The notes beneath the pieces were generated by a model. It worked only from the letters and a program-made list of their open reading frames with translations. It searched no databases and was not told where the DNA came from. Below are positions 47,176 through 58,414 of a stretch of 64,000 nucleotides of DNA, one piece after another (position 1 is the first letter of the stretch; each line of letters opens with the position of its first letter). This DNA is from Vibrio mytili (GTDB lineage: Bacteria > Pseudomonadota > Gammaproteobacteria > Enterobacterales > Vibrionaceae): assembly GCF_000830505.1 (NCBI RefSeq), contig NZ_JXOK01000081.1, forward strand, positions 1-64,000. The letters are read 5' to 3'. The position numbers and the translations under genes were made by a program.

Positions 47176-48039
47176 ATGACAGATAAAAATAATTTGCCGA
47201 ATGAGGGGCCAACTCTCTTTATTGTACCGACTCCAATCGGAAATTTAGCGGATATCACTCAACGTGCTATCGAAATTCTGTCAAGTGTGGACATGATTGC
47301 CGCTGAGGATACCCGACATACGGGTAAACTATTGTCTCACTTCAATATTCAAACCAAAACTTTTGCTTTGCATGATCATAACGAGCAACAAAAAGCACAG
47401 ATTTTGGTGGAAAAGTTGCTGTCTGGTCAATCTATCGCATTGGTTTCCGACGCTGGTACGCCGCTCATCAGCGATCCAGGATACCATTTGGTGACAAAAT
47501 GTCGTCAAGCGGGCGTAAGAGTTGTTCCTCTTCCAGGTGCTTGTGCGGTGATTACTGCGCTTAGTGCTTCCGGTTTGCCGTCTGATCGCTTTAGTTTCGA
47601 AGGTTTTCTTCCACCAAAAAGTAAAGGACGCAAAGACAAGTTCTTGGAAATTTCATCGGCAGAGCGCACGTGTATCTTTTATGAGTCTCCTCATCGTATT
47701 TTAGACTCCCTACAAGATATGTTAGACGTTCTTGGTCCAGAAAGAGAAGTTGTGTTGGCTCGTGAGCTAACCAAAACGTTTGAAACGATTCAGGGGATGC
47801 CTTTAGGGGAGTTAATGGAATGGGTGAAAAGTGACGGAAATCAGCAACGAGGTGAAATGGTTCTGTTGATTCACGGCCACCGGGAAACCGCAGACGATTC
47901 TCTACCGGATGACGCGTTACGCACACTGGGTATCTTGACCAAAGAGTTACCGTTAAAGAAAGCAGCAGCACTGGTTGCAGAAATCCATAATTTGAAGAAA
48001 AATGCGCTCTACAAATGGGGATTGGAGAACTTAGATTAA
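47176..48039 (+). CDS. rsmI: 16S rRNA (cytidine1402-2'-O)-methyltransferase RsmI
   Basis: 287 aa. Methylates the ribose of C1402 in the 16S rRNA decoding centre; its partner on the same nucleotide is RsmH, encoded 750 bp downstream. Tetrapyrrole-methylase fold with FIVPTPIGNLADIT, AAEDTRHTGKLL, SDAGTPLISDPGY and FYESPHRI. Confidence 0.95.
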   Translation: MTDKNNLPNEGPTLFIVPTPIGNLADITQRAIEILSSVDMIAAEDTRHTGKLLSHFNIQTKTFALHDHNEQQKAQILVEKLLSGQSIALVSDAGTPLISDPGYHLVTKCRQAGVRVVPLPGACAVITALSASGLPSDRFSFEGFLPPKSKGRKDKFLEISSAERTCIFYESPHRILDSLQDMLDVLGPEREVVLARELTKTFETIQGMPLGELMEWVKSDGNQQRGEMVLLIHGHRETADDSLPDDALRTLGILTKELPLKKAAALVAEIHNLKKNALYKWGLENLD

Positions 48040-48069
48040 TTTAGGGTTGGTGTTCATATTTGACATGCT

Positions 48070-48088
48070 GTTCGAGCGTAGTCGAGCG
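48070..48088. repeat. REP-like motif after rsmI
   Basis: TTCGAGCG is repeated as TCGAGCG with a 3-nt spacer, followed by an A run. It looks like a short dispersed intergenic repeat, but only one copy is in the window. Confidence 0.3.
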
Positions 48089-48136
48089 AAAAAACATCAC
48101 TTGATTTCACTTGTTTCATCATATCTGTGATCGTAC

Positions 48137-48165
48137 TAGACTCTGAGTAGATAACTCTATACAAT
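48137..48165 (+). promoter_or_regulatory. rnpB promoter
   Basis: TAGACT (48137-48142), 17-nt spacer, TACAAT (48160-48165), then a GC-rich CCGCCG. The predicted start is within a few bases of the mature RNase P RNA 5' end at 48174. Confidence 0.7.
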
Positions 48166-48173
48166 CCGCCGTT

Positions 48174-48614
<441 letters not shown>

Positions 48615-48622
48615 TATTCGAG

Positions 48623-48656
48623 ACCCATCATTACTTTCAGTAATGATGGGTTTTTT
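48623..48656 (+). terminator. Terminator of rnpB
   Basis: ACCCATCATTAC (48623-48634) pairs perfectly with GTAATGATGGGT (48640-48651) around TTTCA, then TTTTT. Confidence 0.92.
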
Positions 48657-48792
48657 GCATTTAGTTGACGAAAACCATGTCATTACCAATAAACTTAGCA
48701 TTAAATCACATCTAACTTTAGACTTGTGGTGGCGATGATGTGGGAAATCAGTACACTAATGAATCGCTCCAAGATCATTCAACGAGAACGCT

Positions 48793-49743
48793 ATGACCGA
48801 AACCTTCCAACATATTTCCGTGTTACTAAATGAATCTATCGATGGCTTAGCCATTAAACCTGATGGGATTTACATCGATGGCACATTTGGCCGAGGCGGT
48901 CACAGTCGAACGATCTTATCCAAGCTAGGTGAAAATGGTCGACTTTACAGTATTGATCGTGATCCCCAAGCGATTGCGGAAGCAGGTAAAATAGATGATG
49001 CTCGTTTTACCATCATTCATGGCCCCTTTTCTGGTATTGCCGAATACGCGAAAGAATACGGTTTAGACGGTAAAGTGGATGGTGTCTTACTCGACCTCGG
49101 GGTTTCCTCTCCTCAGTTGGATGATGCTGAACGTGGTTTTAGCTTTATGAAAGACGGACCGTTGGATATGCGTATGGACCCAACCACGGGGATTCCCGTA
49201 TCGCAATGGTTGTTGGAAGCCGATTTGGATGACATCACATGGGTGATTCGTGAATTTGGTGAAGATAAGCACGCAAGACGCATCGCACGTGCGATTGTTG
49301 AATATCGCGATAATGAAGAAAATGAGCCCTTGGTACGAACGGGTCAACTAGCAAAACTCATTTCAGATGCTGCACCAAAAAGCTTTAAAGAGAAAAAACA
49401 TCCGGCAACTCGTGCTTTTCAAGCATTTCGCATTTACATAAACAGTGAGCTTGAAGAGATCGATACCGCGTTAAAAGGCGCGGCAAGTATCCTTGCTCCT
49501 GAAGGCCGTTTATCGGTCATCAGTTTTCACTCACTTGAAGATCGCATGGTCAAACGCTTTATGCGCAAAGAAAGCAAAGGGCCAGAAGTTCCGCACGGCA
49601 TTCCTCTGACAGAAGCACAAATCAACGAGCTTGGCAGTGCGAATATGAAAACCGTCAGTAAAGCGATAAAGCCAAGTAAACAAGAAATTGACATTAACCC
49701 TCGTTCTCGCAGCTCAGTGTTAAGAATTGCAGAAAAGCTTTAA
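48793..49743 (+). CDS. rsmH: 16S rRNA (cytosine1402-N4)-methyltransferase RsmH (MraW)
   Basis: 316 aa. Adds the N4 methyl to C1402 of 16S rRNA. SAM-binding IDGTFGRGGHSRTIL (residues 28-42), GVLLDLGVSSPQLDD and the closing RSRSSVLRIAEK are standard. First gene of the dcw cluster here; the usual preceding mraZ is absent. It ends 5 bases before ftsL. Confidence 0.96.
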   Translation: MTETFQHISVLLNESIDGLAIKPDGIYIDGTFGRGGHSRTILSKLGENGRLYSIDRDPQAIAEAGKIDDARFTIIHGPFSGIAEYAKEYGLDGKVDGVLLDLGVSSPQLDDAERGFSFMKDGPLDMRMDPTTGIPVSQWLLEADLDDITWVIREFGEDKHARRIARAIVEYRDNEENEPLVRTGQLAKLISDAAPKSFKEKKHPATRAFQAFRIYINSELEEIDTALKGAASILAPEGRLSVISFHSLEDRMVKRFMRKESKGPEVPHGIPLTEAQINELGSANMKTVSKAIKPSKQEIDINPRSRSSVLRIAEKL

Positions 49744-49748
49744 TTATT

Positions 49749-50066
49749 ATGACGAAAGCCACACCTAACCTTGCTAAATTGATCGCAAGGGACTTAATCA
49801 CCGTTGGTCATTGGCCATTACTATTGCTGATATTAATTTTGGCGTCAGCAATGGGCGTGGTGTTTGCGACTCATAACGTTCGCCAAGAAATCACGGAAAA
49901 AGACCATACATTGGTCGAGCGTGAGAGACTCGATAGTGAATGGCGCAACCTGATGTTAGAAGAAACGGCCTTGGCTGAGCACAGCCGAGTTCAAGACCTT
50001 GCAAAAACAGAACTTGATATGAAACGGCCTGATGGCGATAAAGAAGTGGTTATCACACTAAAATGA
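49749..50066 (+). CDS. ftsL: Cell division protein FtsL
   Basis: 105 aa, single-pass: short cytoplasmic start, membrane segment (about 22-40) and a periplasmic leucine-zipper-like coiled coil. Forms the FtsQLB complex that activates FtsWI. Overlaps ftsI by 4 nt (ATGA). Confidence 0.93.
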   Translation: MTKATPNLAKLIARDLITVGHWPLLLLILILASAMGVVFATHNVRQEITEKDHTLVERERLDSEWRNLMLEETALAEHSRVQDLAKTELDMKRPDGDKEVVITLK

Positions 50067-51849
50067 TTAGAAAGAAAACCAACGCTAAACAAGGAAATAA
50101 GCGTAAACCTACGGTGAAAAAAAAAGCGGAAGCGAAAACCTCGAGTAACGTGGTGAAAGCAAAAGAGGCTGCTGAACCTTTTTTGATTCGCTGGCGTTTT
50201 CACCTGCTGTTGTTGTTTGTTTTACTTGCGTTCGGTCTTTTGGTCGCGCGCGTCGCGTATATTCAAATTATCGAACCCGATAACCTCATTAAGCAAGGCG
50301 ACCTACGCTCAGTACGGGTAAAATCGATTCCTTCCGCGCGAGGCATTATTTCTGACCGTAATGGTGAACCGCTTGCTGTCAGTGTTCCTGTTGAGGCTGT
50401 TTGGGCCGATCCTGCCACGATTTTTAAAAATGATGCCTTAAGTCAAACCCAACGCTGGTACGCACTGGCGGATGTTCTTGGTGTCGACCGTCAAGGGCTT
50501 ATCAATAAAATCAAACGCAACGAAAAGCGTCGTTTTATCTATTTGCAACGTCAAGTTAGCCCTGCAATGGCGAATTATATTCGCGAGTTAAAGTTGCCTG
50601 GTATCGGCTTGAAATCTGAATCTCGCCGCTACTATCCAACGGGTGAAGTAAGCGCTCATTTGGTTGGCGTTACAGGTATTGATGGTCATGGTCTCGAAGG
50701 CGTTGAGCGCAGCTATGATGAGTGGCTGACGGGGCAGGAAGGCAAGAAAACCATCCGAAAAGACCGTTATGGTCGAGTGGTAGAGAACATTGCCTGGCAA
50801 GACAAACAAGAAGGTAAATCCCTGACCTTAACCATCGACCAACGAATACAGGCGATTGCTTATCGTGCCATCAAACAGGCCGTTGCGGATCACCGAGCAA
50901 CATCGGGATCTGTGGTCATTGTTGATGTGAAAACGGGCGCGGTTTTAGCGATGGTAAATGCGCCGTCTTACAACCCAAATAACCGCAGTGATTGGCAGAG
51001 TTATAAGATGCGTAACCGCGTGATTACGGACTCTATGGAACCTGGTTCCACGATCAAGCCTTTCGTTATTTTGGCGGCGTTAGAAAATGGCGTCGCCACC
51101 AAAGACACCATCGTCGATACCGGAAATGGTGTTCTTCGATTGGGTGGTAGCGAGTGAAAGACGTATCACCAGTCGGCAAAGCGAGTCTATCGATGATCTT
51201 GAAAAAATCGAGTAACGTTGGTGTGACGAAATTGGCGATGCAGATGCCAGTGGAGGCGTTGTTGGGGCTGTACAGTTCAGTTGGATTTGGTGAGCTCTCT
51301 GGTTTGAATCTCGTGGGGGAAGTGACGGGTATTTTCCCAAGCCGCAGCCGTTGGTCGCCAATAGAGCGAGCAACCATTGCGTTTGGTTACGGACTTTCTA
51401 TTACGCCGATTCAGCTCGCACATGCGTATGCCACACTAGGTAACTTAGGCAAGTATGAGCCTATTCATATCATTAAAAGCAATGATCATGATGTGTCTCG
51501 TCAAGTCGTCAGTGCCAAGTATGCTCGCCAAGTATTAGATATGTTAGAAACCGTAACCCAGAAAGGTGGTTCTGCTCGGCGAGCTGCGGTGCCTGGTTAT
51601 CGCCTTGGTGCAAAAACGGGGACATCGAGAAAAGCTTCTGCGGGGGGATACAGTGATGAATACATTACCTACACTGCTGGCTTGGCCCCGATAAGCGATC
51701 CGAAAATCGCGCTGGTTGTGATTGTTAACGAACCACAAGGTGATGATTATTACGGTGGCTCGGTCGCCTCTCCCGTTTTTTCTGAGATCATGAAAGGCGC
51801 GCTGCAAATACTGAATATCGCACCAGATGAAAACAAATTTCAGGAGTAG
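50063..51849 (+). CDS. ftsI: Septal peptidoglycan transpeptidase FtsI (PBP3); frameshifted in this sequence
   Basis: Class B penicillin-binding protein that crosslinks septal peptidoglycan with FtsW. After correction about 595 aa. Basic cytoplasmic start, membrane anchor (44-66), pedestal domain, then a transpeptidase domain with Ser329 in GSTIKP, SSN in KKSSNVG and KTG in GAKTGTSRK. The frame breaks at 51154: GGTAGCGAGTGAAAG should be GGTAGCGAGGTGAAAG, giving GSEVKDVSPV. One G of a pair is missing. Essential target of beta-lactams. Confidence 0.94.
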
Positions 51850-51907
51850 GTTTCAGCCTACTAATAACCAAATAAAGAAAACCTGAGCAGTTGCTCGGAG
51901 AACAATT

Positions 51908-53382
51908 ATGACTAAAGCCATCAGTATAGACACGTTGCTTTCACGCTGGGTTGATTGCCCAAGTTTGTCGTCCGTTTTTGTCTCTGAACTGGAACTCGAT
52001 AGTCGAAGAGTGAAGCATGGTACAACGTTCGTCGCGATTATTGGTCACGTTGTGGATGGGCGTCAGTTCATATCTACTGCCATCAAACAAGGCGCCAACG
52101 CAGTGATAGCCCAAGCCTGTGATAATAAACCTCACGGCACGTTAGAGATTGTGAATGATATTCCGGTTGTCTATATCCATGCATTAGACCAACAATTGTC
52201 TGAAATTGCAGGGATGCTGTACACCTATCCCGACATGAAGTTAATTGGCGTAACCGGGACGAATGGAAAAACAACCATTACACAACTGATCGCTCAGTGG
52301 CTAGAGTTGGTTGGATCCAAAGCTGCCGTCATGGGCACAACAGGCAACGGCTTTTTAAACGATCTGCAACAAGCAGCAAATACCACTGGTAATGCGGTTG
52401 AAATTCAACAAACCCTAGCATCATTAGCTGAGAAAAATGCCTTGTACACTGCACTGGAAGTGTCTTCTCACGGCCTGACGCAAGGTCGAGTTAAAGCCTT
52501 GTCATTTTCTGCTGGCGTATTTACTAACTTGAGCCGTGATCATCTCGATTATCATGCACGATGGAAGAATATGCCAATGCAAAACTTGCGTTGTTTACCT
52601 TGCACGATTGCAAGAAGGCAATCATCAATGCGGACGATAAAGTCGGTGCATGTTGGTTAAAGGTGCTTCCCAATGCCATTGCAGTATCGTTAACACCAAG
52701 CCCAAGCCTAGGCAATGCGCTTTGGGCAAATCACGTCACGTATGCAGAGTCAGGCATTACCATCGATTTTGATGGTAAGTATGGCGCTGGGCATTTTCAC
52801 GCACCATTGATTGGTGAGTTTAATGCGACAAACTTGATGCTGGCGCTTGCGACGTTACTGAGTCTGGGCGTTGACAAGCAAGCGCTGTTAAACACTGCGG
52901 GTCAGTTGCAACCTGTTTTAGGCCGAATGGAGCTGTTTCAAACGCCAGCGAAGGCGAAGGTTGTGGTCGATTACGCACATACGCCTGATGCATTAGAAAA
53001 AGCGTTGCAAGCTCTGCGCGTGCACTGCCAAGGGCAGTTATGGGCAATTTTGGGCTGTGGTGGCGATCGAGATGCTGGTAAACGCCCGATGATGGCGGAA
53101 GTTGCTGAGCGCTTAGGGGATAAAGTGGTCTTAACTGACGACAACCCTCGTAGTGAAGACCCTGAGCTTATCGTCAAAGATATGTTGGCGGGCTTGTCTA
53201 AACCTTCCGATGCCATGGTTCAGCATGACCGTTTTTCTGCACTTTCTTTTGCACTGGAGCAGGCCTCTGAGCACGACATCATTTTAATCGCTGGCAAAGG
53301 TCATGAAGATTACCAGATACGTAATGGGGAAACCATTCATTACTCGGACCGTGAATCTGCGATACAGCTATTAGGACTTTAA
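51908..53382 (+). CDS. murE: UDP-MurNAc-tripeptide synthetase MurE; frameshifted in this sequence
   Basis: Adds meso-diaminopimelate to UDP-MurNAc-L-Ala-D-Glu. After correction 491 aa. Mur ligase P-loop VTGTNGKTT, and DDNPRSEDP, the motif that selects meso-DAP over lysine. The frame breaks at 52556: GATTATCATGCACGATGG should be GATTATCATGGCACGATGG, restoring DYHGTMEEYANAKL. One G is missing. Essential. Confidence 0.95.
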
Positions 53383-53384
53383 TT

Positions 53385-54749
53385 ATGATCAAAGTAACGT
53401 TGTCTCAAATTGCTGATATCACCAATGGTGATTTGGTGGGAGAAGATAAGACCATCGAGAGTGTGTCAACGGATACTCGTGCCATCGAGGCAAACTCACT
53501 ATTTATCGCTTTGGTTGGCGAACGCTTTGATGCGCACGACTTCTGCCAGCAAGCCGTTGATGCAGGTGTAGGGGCTTTGCTCGTGCAAAAACCTTTGGAT
53601 GTGGACGTACCACAAGTCATTGTTGCAGATAGCAAAGCGGCGTTGGGTGAACTGGCCGCTTGGGTTCATCAGTGTTGCTCGACCCCAACTGTCGCGATTA
53701 CAGGTAGCTGCGGTAAAACGACAGTAAAAGAGATGGTTGCGGGTATTCTCCAGCAAAAAGGCAAGGTGCTCTTTACTGCGGGTAACTTCAATAACGATAT
53801 TGGCGTTCCTCTAACGTTATTACGATCTCAACCGTCAGACGATTATGCTGTCATTGAGCTAGGAGCTAACCATATCGGAGAAATTGGGTACACGACCCGG
53901 TTAGTTAAGCCCGACATTGCTTTGGTGAACAATGTTGCTGCTGCGCATTTAGAAGGTTTTGGCTCGATTGATGGCGTCAAACAAGCAAAAGGCGAAATTT
54001 ACCAAGGGCTGAACAAGAATGGTGTCGCGATTGTTAATCTGGATAGCCAAGGCGAAGAGCAATGGCAAGCAGTATTAGCGGATAAAACCGTCATCACCTT
54101 TTCATCTTGCGATTCACGCGCAGATTTTTTCGCATCGGATATCTCCCTGAATAGTGAAGGTGAAGCGAACTTTACTTTACATCGCTCGCACGATGGACAA
54201 CAAATTGAACTCTCGTTAGGGATCATTGGTCAACACAATGTTGCCAACGCGATTGCAGCATCGATCATTGCGTTGCACATGGGAGCGACGATCGAAGAAA
54301 TTCAAATAGGATTAAAGCACTTAAATAAGGTCAAAGGTCGTGTTGAGGTTGAGCAACTGAGCGCGAACATCAAATTGATCGATGACAGTTACAATGCCAG
54401 TGTGCCAGCCATGTTAGCCGCGGTAGACTTATTAGCCTCGTTCAAAGGTCAGCGTTGGCTGATTTTAGGGAATATGGCGGAATTGGGAGATGAAAGTCTT
54501 GCACTTCACCGCCAAGTCGGAGAACATGCTGCCCCACAAAAATTTGAATATGTTCTCACATATGGTACAGATGCAAAGGTGATCAGTGATCTTTGTAACG
54601 GTATCCACTTTGAGACGCATCAAGAGATGATTGACTACATCAAGCAGCATCTAGACCAAGCCGTTCCTGAACACCACACTATTTTGGTAAAAGGAGCGAA
54701 CGGTGCTCGTATGTTTGACGTCGCTGCTGCTTTGAAGGAGTATTTTTAA
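53385..54749 (+). CDS. murF: UDP-MurNAc-tripeptide-D-Ala-D-Ala ligase MurF
   Basis: 454 aa. Adds D-Ala-D-Ala, completing the pentapeptide. P-loop ITGSCGKTTVKEM near residue 107, GANHIGEIGYT, and the carboxy domain with IDDSYNASVPAMLAA and LGNMAELGDES. Starts two bases after murE and overlaps mraY by one base. Confidence 0.96.
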   Translation: MIKVTLSQIADITNGDLVGEDKTIESVSTDTRAIEANSLFIALVGERFDAHDFCQQAVDAGVGALLVQKPLDVDVPQVIVADSKAALGELAAWVHQCCSTPTVAITGSCGKTTVKEMVAGILQQKGKVLFTAGNFNNDIGVPLTLLRSQPSDDYAVIELGANHIGEIGYTTRLVKPDIALVNNVAAAHLEGFGSIDGVKQAKGEIYQGLNKNGVAIVNLDSQGEEQWQAVLADKTVITFSSCDSRADFFASDISLNSEGEANFTLHRSHDGQQIELSLGIIGQHNVANAIAASIIALHMGATIEEIQIGLKHLNKVKGRVEVEQLSANIKLIDDSYNASVPAMLAAVDLLASFKGQRWLILGNMAELGDESLALHRQVGEHAAPQKFEYVLTYGTDAKVISDLCNGIHFETHQEMIDYIKQHLDQAVPEHHTILVKGANGARMFDVAAALKEYF

Positions 54750-55831
54750 TGATTATTTGGCTTGCCGAGCTGCTTCAGCCATACCTGTCTTTTTTCCGTT
54801 TGTTTGAATACTTGTCTTTTCGAGCAATTTTAAGCGTTCTTACCGCGTTAGGTCTCTCACTCTGGATGGGACCGATTATGATCAGACGATTGCAGATGCT
54901 GCAAATTGGTCAGGTTGTGCGTAACGAAGGTCCTGAATCCCATTTTAGTAAACGTGGTACGCCGACAATGGGCGGTATCATGATTTTGGCGGCGATCTCC
55001 ATTACGATTTTGCTCTGGACCGACTTATCCAACCCTTACGTTTGGGCCGTGCTTACGGTGTTGCTTGGATATGGTACGGTGGGGTTTGTTGACGATTACC
55101 GCAAAGTAGTGCGTAAAAATACCGATGGTTTGGTGGCTCGCTGGAAATATTTTTGGCAATCATTGATCGCTTTTGTGGTGGCATTTGCCCTGTATGCGCA
55201 TGGTAAAGATACCGCTGCGACGCAACTGGTGGTGCCATTTTTCAAAGATATCATGCCTCAGATGGGCATGTTGTACATCATCTTTACCTACTTTGTCATT
55301 GTTGGCACCAGTAATGCTGTCAACCTGACCGACGGTTTGGATGGGCTAGCGATAATGCCGACGGTTTTGGTCGCGGCTGGCTTTGCTGTGATTGCCTGGG
55401 CAACCGGTAACGTTAACTTTTCTGAATACTTACATATCCCATACCTACCTCATGCTTCTGAGTTGGTTGTGGTCTGTACCGCGATTGTCGGAGCTGGCCT
55501 TGGCTTTTTATGGTTTAACACCTATCCAGCACAAGTCTTTATGGGCGATGTGGGCTCTCTGGCTTTAGGCGGAGCACTGGGCACCATTGCAGTATTGGTT
55601 CGTCAAGAGTTCGTACTGGTTATTATGGGGGGGGTATTCGTCATGGAAACACTGTCCGTTATTCTGCAAGTTGGCTCATACAAGCTTCGTGGTCAGCGTA
55701 TTTTCCGCATGGCTCCGATTCACCATCACTACGAATTAAAAGGTTGGCCAGAACCTCGCGTTATCGTGCGTTTCTGGATTATTTCTATGGTTCTTGTTCT
55801 GATTGGTCTAGCCACTTTGAAAGTGCGTTAA
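54749..55831 (+). CDS. mraY: Phospho-MurNAc-pentapeptide transferase MraY
   Basis: 360 aa, ten membrane segments. Transfers phospho-MurNAc-pentapeptide to undecaprenyl phosphate, forming lipid I. Signature sites: GTPTMGG, VDDYRKVVRKNTDG, NLTDGLDGLA, GDVGSLALGG and HHHYELKGWPEPRV. Confidence 0.97.
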   Translation: MIIWLAELLQPYLSFFRLFEYLSFRAILSVLTALGLSLWMGPIMIRRLQMLQIGQVVRNEGPESHFSKRGTPTMGGIMILAAISITILLWTDLSNPYVWAVLTVLLGYGTVGFVDDYRKVVRKNTDGLVARWKYFWQSLIAFVVAFALYAHGKDTAATQLVVPFFKDIMPQMGMLYIIFTYFVIVGTSNAVNLTDGLDGLAIMPTVLVAAGFAVIAWATGNVNFSEYLHIPYLPHASELVVVCTAIVGAGLGFLWFNTYPAQVFMGDVGSLALGGALGTIAVLVRQEFVLVIMGGVFVMETLSVILQVGSYKLRGQRIFRMAPIHHHYELKGWPEPRVIVRFWIISMVLVLIGLATLKVR

Positions 55832-55870
55832 GTTTCCGTTTTTCAGACCAGATATACAGTGTGATCATAT

Positions 55871-57184
55871 ATGGAACGTTGGCAAAACATACATCAGGTC
55901 GTCGTTGTAGGGCTCGGTATTACCGGGCTCTCTGTCGTTAAGCATCTCATCAAAAATCAACCACACCTTGTGGTTAAGGTGATTGATACTAGACCGACAC
56001 CTCCCGGGGCAGACCGCCTCCCAAAAGGTGTCGAATTACACAGCGGTGGCTGGAATATAGGTTGGTTAGAACGCGCTGATCTTGTAGTAACTAACCCAGG
56101 AATCGCACTCTCAACGCCAGAAATTCAAGGTGTTCAACGTCGTGGAACGCCAGTTATCGGTGACATCGAACTGTTCGCATGGGCGGTTAACAAACCCGTG
56201 GTGGCAATTACGGGCTCAAATGGCAAGAGCACCGTTACCGATTTGACCGGAGTGATGGCAAAAGCGGCGGGTTTACAAGTCGCTGTCGGCGGTAATATTG
56301 GCGTGCCTGCGTTGGATTTGCTGGAACAAGAAGCGGATTTGTATGTACTGGAACTATCAAGTTTCCAGTTGGAGACGACATCAAGCCTTAAATTGAAAGC
56401 GGCCGCGTTTCTTAACCTGTCTGAAGACCATATGGATCGCTATGACGATATGGCTGACTATCGCAAAGCTAAGTTGCGTATCTTCCAACACGCTGAACTT
56501 GCTGTCGTTAATCGTGACGATCTGGCGACATATCCAGAGGGAAATATCCCCACACAGACTTTTGGCGCGGATAATCATGCTTATGGTTTAGAAGTCGATG
56601 GCAATAGAACGTGGTTGCTTGACCATGGTCAAAGGATTGTAGCAAGTGATGAGCTTAAGCTAGTCGGTAAGCACAACTTATTAAATGCTTTGGTGGTATT
56701 GGCCTTACTGAAAGCGGCTGGCATCGATTATCACGACGCGTTGAGTGCACTGAAAAATTACACAGGACTGACACATCGGTGTCAGGTGGTTGCTGATAAT
56801 CAGGGAGTTAAATGGGTCAATGACTCTAAAGCCACCAATATTGCAAGCACAATGGCTGCACTGTCAGGGCTCGAGTCGACGGGGAAACTTTTCCTTTTAG
56901 TCGGTGGCGTAGGCAAAGGCGCAGATTTCTCCCCTTTGAAGCCAGTATTTTCAACCTTAGACCTACAACTATGCTGTTTTGGTCAGGATGGGGATGACTT
57001 TATGACATTGCACGACTCTGCTTTACGTTTTGAACGAATGGAAGACGTTATTCATCATATCGCTCCGAAGCTAAAGTCGGGAGATATGGTGATGCTGTCG
57101 CCTGCATGTGCTAGCTTTGATCAATTCGACAACTTCATGGCAAGAGGTGATGCTTTCGCTGCTCTTGCTCAACAATACGCATAA
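55871..57184 (+). CDS. murD: UDP-MurNAc-L-Ala-D-Glu ligase MurD
   Basis: 437 aa. Adds D-glutamate to UDP-MurNAc-L-alanine. Rossmann-like start VVVGLGITGLSVVKHL, P-loop AITGSNGKSTVTDL, LSEDHMDRY and VNDSKATNIASTMAAL. Preceded by a 39-nt gap after mraY. Confidence 0.96.
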   Translation: MERWQNIHQVVVVGLGITGLSVVKHLIKNQPHLVVKVIDTRPTPPGADRLPKGVELHSGGWNIGWLERADLVVTNPGIALSTPEIQGVQRRGTPVIGDIELFAWAVNKPVVAITGSNGKSTVTDLTGVMAKAAGLQVAVGGNIGVPALDLLEQEADLYVLELSSFQLETTSSLKLKAAAFLNLSEDHMDRYDDMADYRKAKLRIFQHAELAVVNRDDLATYPEGNIPTQTFGADNHAYGLEVDGNRTWLLDHGQRIVASDELKLVGKHNLLNALVVLALLKAAGIDYHDALSALKNYTGLTHRCQVVADNQGVKWVNDSKATNIASTMAALSGLESTGKLFLLVGGVGKGADFSPLKPVFSTLDLQLCCFGQDGDDFMTLHDSALRFERMEDVIHHIAPKLKSGDMVMLSPACASFDQFDNFMARGDAFAALAQQYA

Positions 57185-57202
57185 TTATAGGTTACGCATT
57201 CC

Positions 57203-58414
57203 GTGGTTTTAGGGAACATTAAACGCAGTATTGGCAATTGGCTCACTCATCCCGCGCCAGAGGCTCTGTTTGATCGTCAATTGGTGTGGATTGCACTGGG
57301 TTTGATGTTGACCGGTCTAGTCATGGTTACGTCGGCATCGTTTCCTATCAGTTCTCGGCTGACGGATGATCCCTTCCACTTTATGTTCCGTCATGCTTCG
57401 TTTTTGGTGCTGGCGATAGGGGCATCCGTGGTTATTCTTCAGATCCCTTTGAATGAATGGTTTAAAAGAAGCCATTATTTACTTTGGATCTCGTTTATTC
57501 TGCTTATTGTGGTGCTTGTCGCGGGTAAATCGGTCAACGGTGCATCTCGTTGGATTCCACTCGGTCTTTTTAACCTCCAACCTGCCGAGGTTGCAAAGCT
57601 TTCGCTGTTTATCTTTATGTCTGGTTATCTGGTAAGAAAGCAAGACGAGGTACGCGAAACCTTTTTTGGCGGCTTTATGAAACCTATTATGGTTTTTGCC
57701 TTTTATGCGGTTCTTCTGCTTGGTCAGCCTGACTTAGGTACGGTGGTCGTTATGTTGGTGACCCTGTTTGGTATGCTGTTTATTGCGGGCGCCAAGCTCA
57801 CCCAGTTTTTAGCGCTTATGGTCGCTGGCATTGGCGCAGTTGTCGGTTTGATTTTGGTCGAGCCTTACCGTATGCGACGCGTTACGTCATTTCTTGACCC
57901 GTGGGAAGACCCGTTCGGTAGTGGCTATCAGTTAACGCAATCTTTAATGGCCTTTGGCCGCGGCGAGTGGTTTGGGCAAGGTTTAGGCAACTCGGTGCAA
58001 AAACTCGAATACCTTCCAGAGGCGCATACTGACTTTGTGTTTGCTGTATTGGCTGAAGAACTGGGCTTTGTGGGTGTAGTTCTGGTGTTGATACTGATTT
58101 TCAGTTTAGTACTAAAAGCGGTGTATATCGGTAAACGCGCTTTCGAAGACGGAGAGGTGTTTGGCGGCTACTTAGCTATAGGAATCGGTATTTGGTTTGC
58201 CTTTCAGACGTTAGTCAACGTTGGTGCCGCCGCGGGTATTGTTCCAACTAAAGGTCTTACTCTCCCTCTGATCAGTTATGGTGGTTCCAGTCTGATTATT
58301 ATGTCTGTCGCAGTATCCATGTTGCTGCGGATTGACCATGAATGTCGCTTAAAACGCGAGCAACAACATGCGAAACAACAATCAGAACTACAAAATCATG
58401 AAGAAGCAAAATAA
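57203..58414 (+). CDS. ftsW: Septal peptidoglycan polymerase FtsW (SEDS)
   Basis: 403 aa with ten membrane segments. Glycosyltransferase that polymerises lipid II at the septum with FtsI. Family hallmarks: GKSVNGASRWIPLG, QPAEVAKLSLFIF, QPDLGTVVVM, EYLPEAHTDFVFAVLAEELG and PLISYGGSS. GTG start at 57203; no better ATG is available upstream. Overlaps murG by 17 nt. Confidence 0.95.
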   Translation: MVLGNIKRSIGNWLTHPAPEALFDRQLVWIALGLMLTGLVMVTSASFPISSRLTDDPFHFMFRHASFLVLAIGASVVILQIPLNEWFKRSHYLLWISFILLIVVLVAGKSVNGASRWIPLGLFNLQPAEVAKLSLFIFMSGYLVRKQDEVRETFFGGFMKPIMVFAFYAVLLLGQPDLGTVVVMLVTLFGMLFIAGAKLTQFLALMVAGIGAVVGLILVEPYRMRRVTSFLDPWEDPFGSGYQLTQSLMAFGRGEWFGQGLGNSVQKLEYLPEAHTDFVFAVLAEELGFVGVVLVLILIFSLVLKAVYIGKRAFEDGEVFGGYLAIGIGIWFAFQTLVNVGAAAGIVPTKGLTLPLISYGGSSLIIMSVAVSMLLRIDHECRLKREQQHAKQQSELQNHEEAK

